IMG/VR virus record: IMGVR_UViG_3300048582_000098
Coordinates: 1-31,308 of that record
Origin: a virus
Length of the DNA stretch: 31,308 nucleotides
Direction: 5' to 3' (one strand)
The notes under the pieces are model-generated. The model worked only from the letters and a program-made list of their open reading frames with translations. It did no database searches and was not told where the DNA came from. A program made the position numbers and the translations under genes. This document shows positions 5,869 to 13,358 of this stretch, one piece after another; the stretch's first letter is position 1, and the number at the start of each line of letters is the position of its first letter.

Positions 5869-6378
5869 TTAGCGCACTGCCTGATCGAGTAGCATCTTGT
5901 TCTTTTCGTTGCTGGATTTGCTGGAGCCAAGCCAGAAGGCTACCGCCGTCAGAAATGCCGTGAACACCTGACCGACGATAAAGAAGATCACGTCTTTGGC
6001 ATCTGGCGGGATCGTGAACACGAACAGCCCCCACGTCATGCCGCTGACCATCGCGGCAAGAATCAGGGTCAGCAGTGACGGCATCCAGTGATCTTTATGC
6101 ACCTCCCTCGCCTGCTGCTGGTCTTGCATCTCCGCCTTGGCCATTTCCAGCACATAGCCGCGCAAGCTTTCCCGTTCCTGCTGCTCAAGTTCCTGCACGC
6201 GAATGAACGCAGCGGGGTCTGTTTGCAGTTTCTTCATCACTTCAGCAGGACTGCCAGCCGTGCCAAGGGTTGACGCTACCAGCGCCCCCAGAGCGGCCCC
6301 AGCAGGCCCGCCGAGCGCAGTCCCGAGCAATGGCGCGGCATCTGCCACCTTTCTTCCAATCGCGGCCCAATCAGTCAT
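5869..6378 (-). CDS. Holin of the three-TM (Holin_3TMs) type
   Basis: 169 residues. A Gly/Ala-rich hydrophobic N-terminal part (about 14-40: PLLGTALGGPAGAALGALVAST) is followed by a Glu/Gln-rich amphipathic helix (60-95). Two clear transmembrane helices come after HKDHWMPS, around residues 100-120 and 127-150. The polar, charged tail (SSKSSNEKNKMLLDQAVR) is typical. This layout fits the phage 3-TM holin family, which makes the inner-membrane lesion that lets endolysin reach the wall. It is the last gene of the late operon and overlaps the preceding gene by 4 bases. The family assignment is by layout and the HW-P core. Confidence 0.78.
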   Translation of the reverse strand: MTDWAAIGRKVADAAPLLGTALGGPAGAALGALVASTLGTAGSPAEVMKKLQTDPAAFIRVQELEQQERESLRGYVLEMAKAEMQDQQQAREVHKDHWMPSLLTLILAAMVSGMTWGLFVFTIPPDAKDVIFFIVGQVFTAFLTAVAFWLGSSKSSNEKNKMLLDQAVR

Positions 6379-6572
6379 CTGAAGTCCCTCTTGCAGCTAT
6401 ATTCAAGCGCGCTGACTTTCTCGCGCAGGTTTCCGACAAATTCATGGTTGCTCTTGATGGTTTCCATCATTTGCGTGGTTCGCTCGTCAAGCCGGTAGAC
6501 CAGCAGAATGTTCCCGATCATCGCGGTCGCAATCACGCTGAATATCGCGTTCCTGATTGCGTCGGCGCTCAT
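6375..6572 (-). CDS. Small membrane protein of the lysis cassette (65 aa)
   Basis: One N-terminal transmembrane helix (about residues 8-26, AIFSVIATAMIGNILLVYRL) is followed by a short coiled coil with Cys59 near the end. It lies between the endolysin and holin genes and overlaps both by 4 bases, so a lysis function is likely: an antiholin, a second holin or a spanin-like protein. No lipobox and no nested Rz1-type gene were found. The exact role is open. Confidence 0.65.
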   Translation of the reverse strand: MSADAIRNAIFSVIATAMIGNILLVYRLDERTTQMMETIKSNHEFVGNLREKVSALEYSCKRDFR

Positions 6573-7003
6573 GCTTCAGCCCTCAAGAAAAGGTCACGTT
6601 CTGCCATTCTGCGCCGAGTCAGTCCGGCCAAAACTTCCCCGCCCGCCTTGTTCCAGCGCACGAACTGGTTTGCCGCATCCTCAAGTAATCCCTGATTGAT
6701 CAGCTTCAGCATCGTGGACTTTCCGAAAGCAGCCGGCCCCACGTTGTAGACGAAGGAAATCAAAGCGTCCTGCTGATTCTGATTCAGCGGAACCTTGACC
6801 AGCGCCGCAACGTGATCAGCGAACCGCTGCGCATCTTCCAGAAGCAAACGGTCTGCCTCGTCGCGGGTGATCGTCTGGCCCATCTTGACGCCTTTCGTTG
6901 TACCCCAGCCAATCGTTGGAATTTTTGCACTGCAACGATAAGCAGACAGCCGCAATCCCTCGAACTGGCGAATAAGCGCCAGCCCTTTCTCTGACGGTTT
7001 CAT
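6569..7003 (-). CDS. Endolysin, GH24 (T4/P22-type) lysozyme
   Basis: 144 residues, a normal length. The N-terminus KPSEKGLALIRQFEGLRLSAY carries the catalytic Glu15. The triad pattern E-x8-C-x5-T is complete with Cys24 and Thr30 (AYRCSAKIPTIGWGTT), the Cys variant known from P22 gp19 and related enzymes in place of the Asp of T4 lysozyme. Further family marks are QNQQDALISFVYNVG and RWNKAGGEVLAGLTRRRMAERDLF. The enzyme hydrolyses the MurNAc-GlcNAc bond of peptidoglycan. There is no signal peptide, so a holin must release it; a 3-TM holin is encoded two genes downstream. A GGAGA ribosome-binding site lies just upstream of the ATG. Confidence 0.95.
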   Translation of the reverse strand: MKPSEKGLALIRQFEGLRLSAYRCSAKIPTIGWGTTKGVKMGQTITRDEADRLLLEDAQRFADHVAALVKVPLNQNQQDALISFVYNVGPAAFGKSTMLKLINQGLLEDAANQFVRWNKAGGEVLAGLTRRRMAERDLFLRAEA

Positions 7004-7018
7004 AGATTCTCCAGGCGG

Positions 7019-7576
7019 TTATTTGTCGCCGTACCCGTCAAACGGGTTGCAGGTGTTGACCAGTTGCGCGAACCATTGCCGCTCAAACTTGTCCGTGAGG
7101 ATTTTCCAGCCGAGCCGCATCCGCAGGTTTCTGGTTGCGCTCCACGGGAAGACGCCGTAAAACTCAAAGCCGACCAGCTTGCCAAGATGGTAAACCCGCA
7201 CGAAGTACCAGCCAGGGCGCTTGTCTTTGTCGCTGATACCGTCCTGCCCGATTAACTTCATCGTTTGGAGTGGCGAGTAGTCGATAGCCGACAGACGAGC
7301 GAACCCGTACAGCGGGTTTCGGATCATCCACCAAACCCGATTGACGTAACCCTTGATGCCGCGAACCTCATCAGGAAACGGCGCGCGCTTCTCGACGTAT
7401 CCCTCGTCACCCTGCGGCGGGTTATCGTAAGTACCCCACAGCCAGCCCCAGCTATACGGCCCAGCATCGTGCGGCTGCGCCCGTGTGAATGCCGCCACGA
7501 TAGGCGCGGCAATCGGCACGGTAAGCAGCAGCAACAAGTCCAGCACGCACAGCACAAGCCACTTCAGATAGATCAT
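7019..7576 (-). CDS. Conserved membrane-anchored phage protein (DUF7338-like)
   Basis: 185 residues. A long hydrophobic N-terminus (about residues 5-30, WLVLCVLDLLLLLTVPIAAPIVAAF) is followed by a soluble part rich in aromatic residues: GWLWGTYDNPPQGDEGY, WMIRNPLYGFAR and VFPWSATRNLRMRLGWK. The phrase W-G-T-Y-D-N-P-P-x-G-D and the R-N-x-x-Y-G-F core are hallmarks of a protein family common beside phage lysis genes and left without function. The DUF number is from memory. It sits just upstream of the endolysin and overlaps the upstream gene by 4 bases. Confidence 0.7.
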   Translation of the reverse strand: MIYLKWLVLCVLDLLLLLTVPIAAPIVAAFTRAQPHDAGPYSWGWLWGTYDNPPQGDEGYVEKRAPFPDEVRGIKGYVNRVWWMIRNPLYGFARLSAIDYSPLQTMKLIGQDGISDKDKRPGWYFVRVYHLGKLVGFEFYGVFPWSATRNLRMRLGWKILTDKFERQWFAQLVNTCNPFDGYGDK

Positions 7577-7857
7577 TCTTCAATGCTCTTTTCGCAGTGT
7601 TTCGGGTCGAATCGGTCAAGCAGGCGGCAAAGCACGCAGGCCCACCGCTCGCCCTTGCGCAATGCGCGCCCCGCCCTGCTGCTGATGGTTTCGTCTGGAT
7701 CGCCGCCAAATGCCACGTTAGCGAGCTGGTCGTAACCGATAGCCAGCCGCCACGCCCTAGGACTTCCATAGAGCGCGGCAAGCAGCATCCAGACAGACGC
7801 GACAACGTGCGCGACTTGGCAGAGAAGCCAGATCGCCACCATTGCCAGCCGACTCAT
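7573..7857 (-). CDS. Conserved small phage membrane protein (94 aa)
   Basis: An N-terminal hydrophobic helix (residues 4-30, LAMVAIWLLCQVAHVVASVWMLLAALYG) precedes a soluble tail with the phrase GGDPDETISSRAGRALRKGERWACVLCRLLDRFDPKHCEKS. That D-E-T-x-S-S-R-x-G motif with the closing H-C-x-x-S is found in many Proteobacteria phages next to lysis genes and is often mislabelled in databases. The function is unknown; a membrane-associated role late in infection is an inference from the helix and position. Start and stop overlap both neighbours. Confidence 0.7.
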   Translation of the reverse strand: MSRLAMVAIWLLCQVAHVVASVWMLLAALYGSPRAWRLAIGYDQLANVAFGGDPDETISSRAGRALRKGERWACVLCRLLDRFDPKHCEKSIEE

Positions 7858-8270
7858 TCAGCCACCCAGATGGCAGCCTGCGCAGCACCGGCCAGCGCCA
7901 GCGCCTCGACAAGCTCCAGCGAGGTTGCGTGAATGACGGAGTTGTCAGCCAGCACCCAGTTGACTGTCGTTCCAGGCGCGGAAGCATCGAGCGCGATGAT
8001 TGCCCGAGCCATGCGGCCTTGGCTTATCTCGTCACCGTCAAACACATTGCCGGCCTGAGTCGTAACCTTGATGGCGTCAACCTGAGCCGCCCGCTGCGCC
8101 TTCCATTCTTCGCGCAGTTGGTCGGAAGTCTTTGGCGAAACAGGCAAAGGACTATTCCCCTCTGCAAGCCACGCCTCATAGCTTTGGCGGTCTGTGTTGG
8201 CCGGATCGTTGGGAATGCTGGCGTTATCGGCCATACGAATTATTGTGTCGCTGCTGGTTAGTTGGTACAT
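7854..8270 (-). CDS. DUF4376 protein, likely tail-fibre-associated
   Basis: 138 residues from ATG 8270, which has GGAG eight bases upstream; an in-frame TTG at 8276 is too close to that site. The N-terminus (MYQLTSSDTIIRMADNASIPNDPANTD..YEAWLAEGN) and the middle (RAAQVDAIKVTTQAGNVFDGDEISQGRMARAI) are the typical two parts of phage proteins with a DUF4376 domain. These are nearly always encoded right after the tail-fibre gene and are thought to act as fibre chaperones or small fibre components. The same position is seen here, with a two-base gap from the tail-fibre stop. Confidence 0.85.
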   Translation of the reverse strand: MYQLTSSDTIIRMADNASIPNDPANTDRQSYEAWLAEGNSPLPVSPKTSDQLREEWKAQRAAQVDAIKVTTQAGNVFDGDEISQGRMARAIIALDASAPGTTVNWVLADNSVIHATSLELVEALALAGAAQAAIWVAE

Positions 8271-8272
8271 AG

Positions 8273-9115
8273 TCAAAGCTCCGCCGTAAGTTCGATAACT
8301 ACGTTTGTGCTTACTCCGGCCGTGCCTGCTCCCGATGCGCTTACTGCTACTTGGTAGTAATCGGAATCCGCTGTAATGCTCGCAGAGGTTGCAACTCCAA
8401 ATACAGAGTAGGAGGGGATTGTCGCGGTAGGAGTGGCGCGCATCTTTGTAGCTACCTGCCCCTGAAAGAGTCGCTGCGTCCCCGCGCTTGGCACATAGGC
8501 AAAAAAGCCGTTAGATGATTGAAGCCTCTGGTAATACCTCTGACACAGGCCAAGCTCTTGACCGGTTGGGCGGTTCTCAAATGGCGTTGAAACGCTACCG
8601 ATTTCTAGCTGTGCAAGCGACAAGGTTCCGGTATTGAACTCAATCGTAAGGTTCGCGCCGCCCGTTGCCGATGCCGTGACGCCAGAGGCCGAATATGCCC
8701 CGCCGCCAATCTTCCCCTGAGCCGTTCCAGTCCACGAAAGAGAGTGCGTACCGCCCTGCATGTTGGCGCCTTCAATAACTTGCTGAAGACTCCCCGCCGA
8801 TATTGTCAAAGTGGTTACGCCGGCAGACGTTGCAAATGTGTATGTGCAGCCAGATGCGCCGGCCTTCCATCGGTCGTGGCCGTATGCGCCAGCGGCAAGA
8901 ATTACAGTCCCAGAAACTCCACGCTGATTGATGAGGAATCCACCGTTGATCAGCTTGTTTTTGGCAAGACCGACGCCGACCTTATCCCGCAGTTGTGCTA
9001 TAAATGCAGCGTGTGCGCGGAAGTAATCGTCTGCGGTTGCTGGCGACTCGCTCCCCGCTGGGGAGTTTGACGCGACAACCGTTGAAAGGTCGTTAATTAC
9101 TGATGGTACGGGCAT
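8273..9115 (-). CDS. Tail fibre / receptor-binding protein
   Basis: 280 residues from ATG 9115 (GGGAG lies about nine bases upstream; a longer frame reaching 9271 would run into the upstream gene). The N-terminus MPVPSVINDLSTVVASNSPAGSE..DYFRAHAAFI is a typical virion-attachment module of phage fibres. The rest is Gly/Ser/Thr/Ala-rich beta structure with the phrase LAQLEIGSVSTPFENRPTGQELGLCQRYYQRL, found in many fibres before the C-terminal domain, then a likely receptor-binding tip. The protein should bind the host surface. The DUF4376 gene follows at once. It is short for a fibre, suggesting a compact spike or a tip mounted on another protein. Confidence 0.85.
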   Translation of the reverse strand: MPVPSVINDLSTVVASNSPAGSESPATADDYFRAHAAFIAQLRDKVGVGLAKNKLINGGFLINQRGVSGTVILAAGAYGHDRWKAGASGCTYTFATSAGVTTLTISAGSLQQVIEGANMQGGTHSLSWTGTAQGKIGGGAYSASGVTASATGGANLTIEFNTGTLSLAQLEIGSVSTPFENRPTGQELGLCQRYYQRLQSSNGFFAYVPSAGTQRLFQGQVATKMRATPTATIPSYSVFGVATSASITADSDYYQVAVSASGAGTAGVSTNVVIELTAEL

Positions 9116-9145
9116 AGATAATGCTCCCGATACAGGGTGATAAAA

Positions 9146-9244
9146 GTGGAATTCGCGTTCACGGATTGGATGATTTTGAAAGGCGTTGTGATCTGCGTTG
9201 GCGCGATCATTTACGGCTTTTACATGGGCATTACTGGGCAGTAA
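9146..9244 (+). CDS. Antisense 32-residue single-span membrane protein (candidate)
   Basis: On the strand opposite the late operon, a GTG at 9146 opens a frame to TAA 9242-9244. It encodes a protein starting MEFAFTDWMILKG and continuing as one hydrophobic helix (VVICVGAIIYGFYMGI) to TGQ. A Shine-Dalgarno-like GGGTGA (9135-9140) sits 5 bases before the GTG, and a -10-like GATAAT (9117-9122) lies at the right distance for a start near 9129; no good -35 is seen. The frame fills the only sizeable gap in this part of the late operon and overlaps the end of the neighbouring ejection-type gene by 14 bases. It may be a small lysogenic gene or a chance frame; ATG 9170 is an alternative start. Confidence 0.5.
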   Translation: MEFAFTDWMILKGVVICVGAIIYGFYMGITGQ

Positions 9245-10934
9245 GTACCGGCGCAACCTTTGAAGCACCAAGCAAGCCTTGGCGAAGCATCAGAGGCGGC
9301 CCCTGATTAAGCAGCCCACCCATGACCATGCGCTTTGCCGCTTCGCTGTTCAGTAGCGAGTTAGTAGCTCGCCCGAGCGCAGCCGTTCCTGCGACTACTG
9401 GAAGCATCCCAGCGCCAGCACCAAGGCCAAGGCCAGTACCGCCGATCACAAGCCTCTGAAGCGCACCGTGAGGGCTTTCGCGGGTCTTGATGAACTGCGC
9501 GGAAATATCGGCAAGCTCTTGAAGGTCTTTGTTGTTGATGTTCTTCATGTTGGCGAGCCGAGCAACTGAAATGTCACCCTCTGCGCCGTTAGCGGCCAGC
9601 TTCTCCATGCTTTTCATGTTGCCGTACTGCTGGCGAGTCTTGAGGAAAGCAGCGGCATCATCAGGCCCGAGGCTCCGTTCAAGCGCACCCATCAGCGAGT
9701 TTTTAACCTCTTTGGCATAGAACGCTTCCGGCGTGCTGCGCTTGGCGATTCGGTCAAGATCGCGCTTGATGTTGTAAGCCGCTTTCCCGTCGATTGCGCC
9801 GCCCTGCGCCTTTGCCAGAATCTCGTCCACCTGGTTGCGGATGATCTTCTCGCCGTCGCTGCCTAGCTCTTTGGTTGCACGCTGCAAATGCTGCGTCAGA
9901 TCGTCGGCAAACTGCTGATCAACTCGCACAGTGTTTGCTTGCAATACACGGTCAAACTCGCCACCAAGCGATCCACGGGCCGTCCTGAGCGCCTGAGTCA
10001 CGTTGTCGGTATCTTGTCCAAACGTGCGCGACACAGCGCGGTTTAGCTGGCTAACCATGTTGTCATTGGTAGCCGCTCGACCGCTGAACGGAACATACTC
10101 AAGCGATGCCGACACAGCGTTCAGAGGCTTGCTATTGGTGATCCGGTCGGCAGGTATATCAATGCCAAGCTGCTTGGCGCGACCAGCAAGCGCGGCCACT
10201 TCTGGCGACACTTGACCAACAATCGCTGACCCTGCTGCGCGTGCGCCTTCTGCCAGTCCTTTTGCAGCCACAGGAATCACGCCGCCAACCATTGCGCCAG
10301 TCTTTGCATCCTCGGGATTGACAAGACCAGCAGCAGCGCCGCCAGTAGCCGCGCCTGTCACGCCGCGAGTCAGAAGCCCGAGCGTGCCAGTCTTGCCGGC
10401 CACATTCAGCCCGCCAGTCGTCAGCCCTTGCACGACAGAAGGCGCAGCACCGGCCACCCGAGCGCCATTGGCCAGAACGCTACCAGCGCCCGCAGTTCCG
10501 GCGATTTCGCCAGCTAGCTTGCCGGTTTTGTACAGGCCAGACTCAGGCTCCGCGCCCATTGTTTCCAGCCCGCCGTCCATGTCTGCGCGGCGCTGACGAT
10601 TCGAATCAAGCGACAAGCCTTTGCCGGCAAGCGCATCGACTGCCATGTCATAAGGCGCAAGCAGCGTTGCACCAATCGAGCCAGCCCCGCGAACAGTTCC
10701 GGCAACTAGGTTGCCCGCCGCCTGATCTGCGGCAATGTCCGAAGGCCGGTTGCGAATCTGGCCCGTGATCACCGGCTTGCGCTGGCGTCCGGTTTCCAGT
10801 CCGGTGTTTGGCTTTGGCTGTTCGACCGGAACTGGCTCGGCAACCTCTGCAAATTCAGGCGCAGCGGCGAACCTCTCCCACGGCTTTGGCGCGGGCGCTG
10901 CTGCGGTTTGGTACTGCTCCCAAGGCTTTGCCAT
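9231..10934 (-). CDS. Large ejection/internal virion protein
   Basis: 567 residues. The N-terminus repeats a PWE motif (MAKPWEQYQ.., then KPWERF), a mark of podovirus internal proteins that travel into the cell. Residues about 85-240 are Ala/Gly-rich and hydrophobic (GTVRGAGSIGATLLAPYD, GAATGGAAAGLVNPEDAKTG). The middle (about 300-480) is long and helical, and a hydrophobic Gly-rich stretch occurs near the C-terminus (GGTGLGLGAGAGMLPVVAGTAALG). Such features suit proteins that form a conduit for DNA through the envelope. It is the last of a block of likely ejection proteins before the tail fibre. No lytic transglycosylase motif is apparent. Confidence 0.75.
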   Translation of the reverse strand: MAKPWEQYQTAAAPAPKPWERFAAAPEFAEVAEPVPVEQPKPNTGLETGRQRKPVITGQIRNRPSDIAADQAAGNLVAGTVRGAGSIGATLLAPYDMAVDALAGKGLSLDSNRQRRADMDGGLETMGAEPESGLYKTGKLAGEIAGTAGAGSVLANGARVAGAAPSVVQGLTTGGLNVAGKTGTLGLLTRGVTGAATGGAAAGLVNPEDAKTGAMVGGVIPVAAKGLAEGARAAGSAIVGQVSPEVAALAGRAKQLGIDIPADRITNSKPLNAVSASLEYVPFSGRAATNDNMVSQLNRAVSRTFGQDTDNVTQALRTARGSLGGEFDRVLQANTVRVDQQFADDLTQHLQRATKELGSDGEKIIRNQVDEILAKAQGGAIDGKAAYNIKRDLDRIAKRSTPEAFYAKEVKNSLMGALERSLGPDDAAAFLKTRQQYGNMKSMEKLAANGAEGDISVARLANMKNINNKDLQELADISAQFIKTRESPHGALQRLVIGGTGLGLGAGAGMLPVVAGTAALGRATNSLLNSEAAKRMVMGGLLNQGPPLMLRQGLLGASKVAPVLTAQ

Positions 10935-12109
10935 TATTGCGCCTCCCAGTTGGCAGGATCGGCAGGGTTGCCACCTTTGAAGCGGTAGCCGTCAACAACA
11001 GCACCGGCTTGCGGGCCTTGCAGGTTAGCCGGCGGGTTGCTTGAGTCGGTCAGGTTGCCGCCCTGAGCAGGTGCGCCACCAAGCCGCGCCTGACCCTGCG
11101 CCATGATGCCGCGCAATTCCTCAAGCGATGCTTTGAACTCATCATCGCTCTGCGCAGTATTAAGCCGCGCCATTGCGTCCGTGGCTTTCTTGCCTTCCAC
11201 TTCCGTGATCTGGCCGCCACCTTTCAGAGACTCGAAAGCCTGCAAGAATGCAGCGCCTCCAAGCTGGTCAACGACCGTCTTGAAGTTCGTGGCGTCAGTG
11301 CCGGCGATGTAGTTCCGTGGGTCAAGGTTTCCAGACAAGCCGGTCACGGTTGTTCTGCCTGGATGCGTCAGAGCCTTATCAATTACGCCAATTTGCGCAC
11401 CGATTGACGCCTGCTGTGCTTGAAGTGCGCGATCCCTTTCAGCCTTCTCGGCTTCCAGTTTGTCAACTTCTAGTTTCTGCTTGTCAATTTGCAGACCCTT
11501 GGCGATAGCGTTTGCTTCGCCCATGATTGCGTTTTGCTGCCCGCGCAGTCCGACGTTAGCCCAGCCGCGATTCTGAGCGTCAAGCTGTGCAGGCGACATT
11601 CCGACCTGATACGAAGCGCCAGCGGCAGGCGTGACAAATTGCTTTTTGTCGCCAGTGTCTACCAGTTGCGGCGCGACGTAGCCGGCAAATCCATCCCCGA
11701 GAATCTGACCGCGTTTGTCGAGAGTGATGATCTTCTTGCTGCCGTCAGCGCCAGGCACTTCCAGCGTTTTCCAAGCCTGCGGCGAACCAAGGCTCGGCAG
11801 TTCGGCGTAAGCCTTAATGTCAGAAGGCGAAGCGCCAAGCTCGGCAGCCTTGCGATAGTCGAACGTCCCGTCTTGACCGTACAGCGTCGGGATAGCCGCC
11901 TGAATAGCCGCTGCCTTGTCCTGATCGCGCTGCTTTTGCTGCAAGGCATCCGCAGCAGAATAGCCAGCCAGACCAGCCAGACCAGCGCGGCCCAAGTTGT
12001 TGATCGGAGTGTTTCGGTTAGCGCCAGCCAGACCGCCGAAGCCCGCAGCGAGCAGGCCCATAGCGGCAGGGCTTTTCATCAGATCGAGCAAGCCGTTAGA
12101 TTCAGCCAT
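10934..12109 (-). CDS. Ejection/internal virion protein (391 aa)
   Basis: The N-terminal 60 residues are Gly/Ala-rich and hydrophobic (MGLLAAGFGGLAGANR, LGRAGLAGLAGYSAADAL). A beta-rich segment follows around 105-165 (WKTLEVPGADGSKKIITLDKRG). Next comes a coiled coil near 210-240 (KQKLEVDKLEAEKAERDRALQAQQ), then a domain with LQAFESLKGGGQITEVEGKKATDAMARLN. That last phrase recurs in tail or ejection proteins of many podophages. It overlaps both neighbours by one base. The likely role is delivery of DNA into the host together with the flanking genes. Confidence 0.72.
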   Translation of the reverse strand: MAESNGLLDLMKSPAAMGLLAAGFGGLAGANRNTPINNLGRAGLAGLAGYSAADALQQKQRDQDKAAAIQAAIPTLYGQDGTFDYRKAAELGASPSDIKAYAELPSLGSPQAWKTLEVPGADGSKKIITLDKRGQILGDGFAGYVAPQLVDTGDKKQFVTPAAGASYQVGMSPAQLDAQNRGWANVGLRGQQNAIMGEANAIAKGLQIDKQKLEVDKLEAEKAERDRALQAQQASIGAQIGVIDKALTHPGRTTVTGLSGNLDPRNYIAGTDATNFKTVVDQLGGAAFLQAFESLKGGGQITEVEGKKATDAMARLNTAQSDDEFKASLEELRGIMAQGQARLGGAPAQGGNLTDSSNPPANLQGPQAGAVVDGYRFKGGNPADPANWEAQ

Positions 12110-12579
12110 TACACACCCCCGCGAAGCATGGCGCGACGGCGCGCACGCTCTTGCATATCGGCAGACATATTTGCGCCACCTTGGCCGGCAATCTGCGCAA
12201 GCACCTCGGCCCCGCCCTGATTCATCGGAGCCGGAGCCGGTGCGGCCTGTTCTGGTTGCTGATCAAGCGCGCCTGACATTTGAATGCCGGTAGACGCCGC
12301 ATTAAGCATCGGGGCGTATTCCTTCAGCGCGGCATTGGTCGAGGCTAGAAGTCCCGTCTCAGGCCCAGCAGCAGGCGCAACGATTGCACCCGCGCCGTCA
12401 GCCCAAGGCGCAGCAGCGGCAGCGCCAGAGCCTCCCAGCAGCCCGCCAATAGCAGGAGCCGCAGCAGCTGCCCCAGCACCAAGGCCAGCACCCAGCAAAG
12501 CGCCTTTCAGCGGGTCTTTTTTCTTCAGCAGCGCACCGCCGACTGCGCCCGCCGCCATAGGGATCAATAGTGGAAACAT
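12109..12579 (-). CDS. Ala/Gly-rich small ejection-type protein (156 aa)
   Basis: The first 75 residues are almost all Ala, Gly, Leu and Pro with one KKK patch (MFPLLIPMAAGAVGGALLKKKD, then GALLGAGLGAGAAAAAP). This resembles membrane-active glycine-zipper helices of phage internal proteins. The C-terminal half is more polar (ALKEYAPMLNAASTGIQMSGAL; RRRAMLRGGV). It lies in the block of likely ejection proteins and shares one base with each neighbour. Pore formation is an inference from composition and place. Confidence 0.68.
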   Translation of the reverse strand: MFPLLIPMAAGAVGGALLKKKDPLKGALLGAGLGAGAAAAAPAIGGLLGGSGAAAAAPWADGAGAIVAPAAGPETGLLASTNAALKEYAPMLNAASTGIQMSGALDQQPEQAAPAPAPMNQGGAEVLAQIAGQGGANMSADMQERARRRAMLRGGV

Positions 12580-13358
12580 TATTTGCCACCCCCGCTCGTT
12601 TTGCTGGTCGTCTGACTGCCAAGGCCCGAAGAAAACACGCCAGACATTGCAGCAAGCTGCTTGTATGGCAGGTTCTCTTTTTCTTTGAAGTCTTGATAAA
12701 GGTAATCGCGCACGCCTTGCGATAGGTCTTGCTTGACTTGGCCGGCTTTCATCATCTGGTCGGCGTCTGTGTAAGCCTGATTGCCGAACTGCTGAGCCAT
12801 GCCGATGCCTTGCATCTGACGGGCGCGGTCGGTTTCGTAGGCTTGGCCGTACATGCTTGTGGCGGTGTCGCTCAAACCCTTCTGGAACTGCTCTTGCAGG
12901 CCGGAGTTGCCGAACGATCCGCTATTGACTGCGCCGGTGTTGAACTGCGAGCGAACAGAGTCCTGAGCCTTGTTTACCATCTGATCAAGATAGGGATTTG
13001 TCTGCCCGCCCTGGATGATCTGGTTAAGCTGGCCCTCTGCGTTGTTGATTGTTCCAGAGCCTTGACTAGCTCTGTCAGTCATAGCCTTTAAAGCTGCATT
13101 CTGGTCTGAGTTGAAGTTCTCAAACCGATTCATCCAGTTGAAGCTTTGGTAAGGATCGTTCGACAAGTCCATTGCCTTTGTGGCATAGGCGCTCGCCAGC
13201 GGCTTCAGTTCTTCAGGGATTGATTGTGTTGTAGTTGACCCACCACCACCGCCGCCGCCGCTCTTATGCGGGCGCAGCTTGTCACCCTTAAACGCCGGCA
13301 AAGCACCCATCGCAGGCCCGCCAAATTCGGCGCTGACCCATTCGTCCATCTGATTCAT
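12579..13358 (-). CDS. Phage virion protein of the ejection block (259 aa)
   Basis: ATG 13358 is chosen because it overlaps the GNAT stop by 4 bases; the frame extends upstream without need. After MNQMDEWVSAEFGG comes a run of seven glycines (near residues 34-40). A helical Gln/Asn-rich protein follows with the phrase NPYLDQMVNKAQDSVRSQF and later MYGQAYETDRARQMQ. This phrase order recurs in structural proteins of many podoviruses and prophages, usually between the nozzle and the ejection genes. The precise virion location is unknown; an internal or tail role is likely. Confidence 0.72.
   Translation of the reverse strand: MNQMDEWVSAEFGGPAMGALPAFKGDKLRPHKSGGGGGGGSTTTQSIPEELKPLASAYATKAMDLSNDPYQSFNWMNRFENFNSDQNAALKAMTDRASQGSGTINNAEGQLNQIIQGGQTNPYLDQMVNKAQDSVRSQFNTGAVNSGSFGNSGLQEQFQKGLSDTATSMYGQAYETDRARQMQGIGMAQQFGNQAYTDADQMMKAGQVKQDLSQGVRDYLYQDFKEKENLPYKQLAAMSGVFSSGLGSQTTSKTSGGGK

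Noticed and set aside
8273-9115. A diversity-generating retroelement acting on the tail fibre, as in phage BPP-1.
   Set aside because: No reverse transcriptase gene and no template/variable repeat pair were seen in the window.
8273-9271. Longer tail-fibre start at 9271.
   Set aside because: The extra 52 residues overlap the end of the ejection gene and look unlike a fibre, while ATG 9115 gives the standard fibre N-terminus with a ribosome-binding site.
11489-12220. A 243-codon open frame on the + strand opposite the ejection genes.
   Set aside because: Arg/Ser-rich product with no ribosome-binding site and no family likeness; a shadow of the coding strand.
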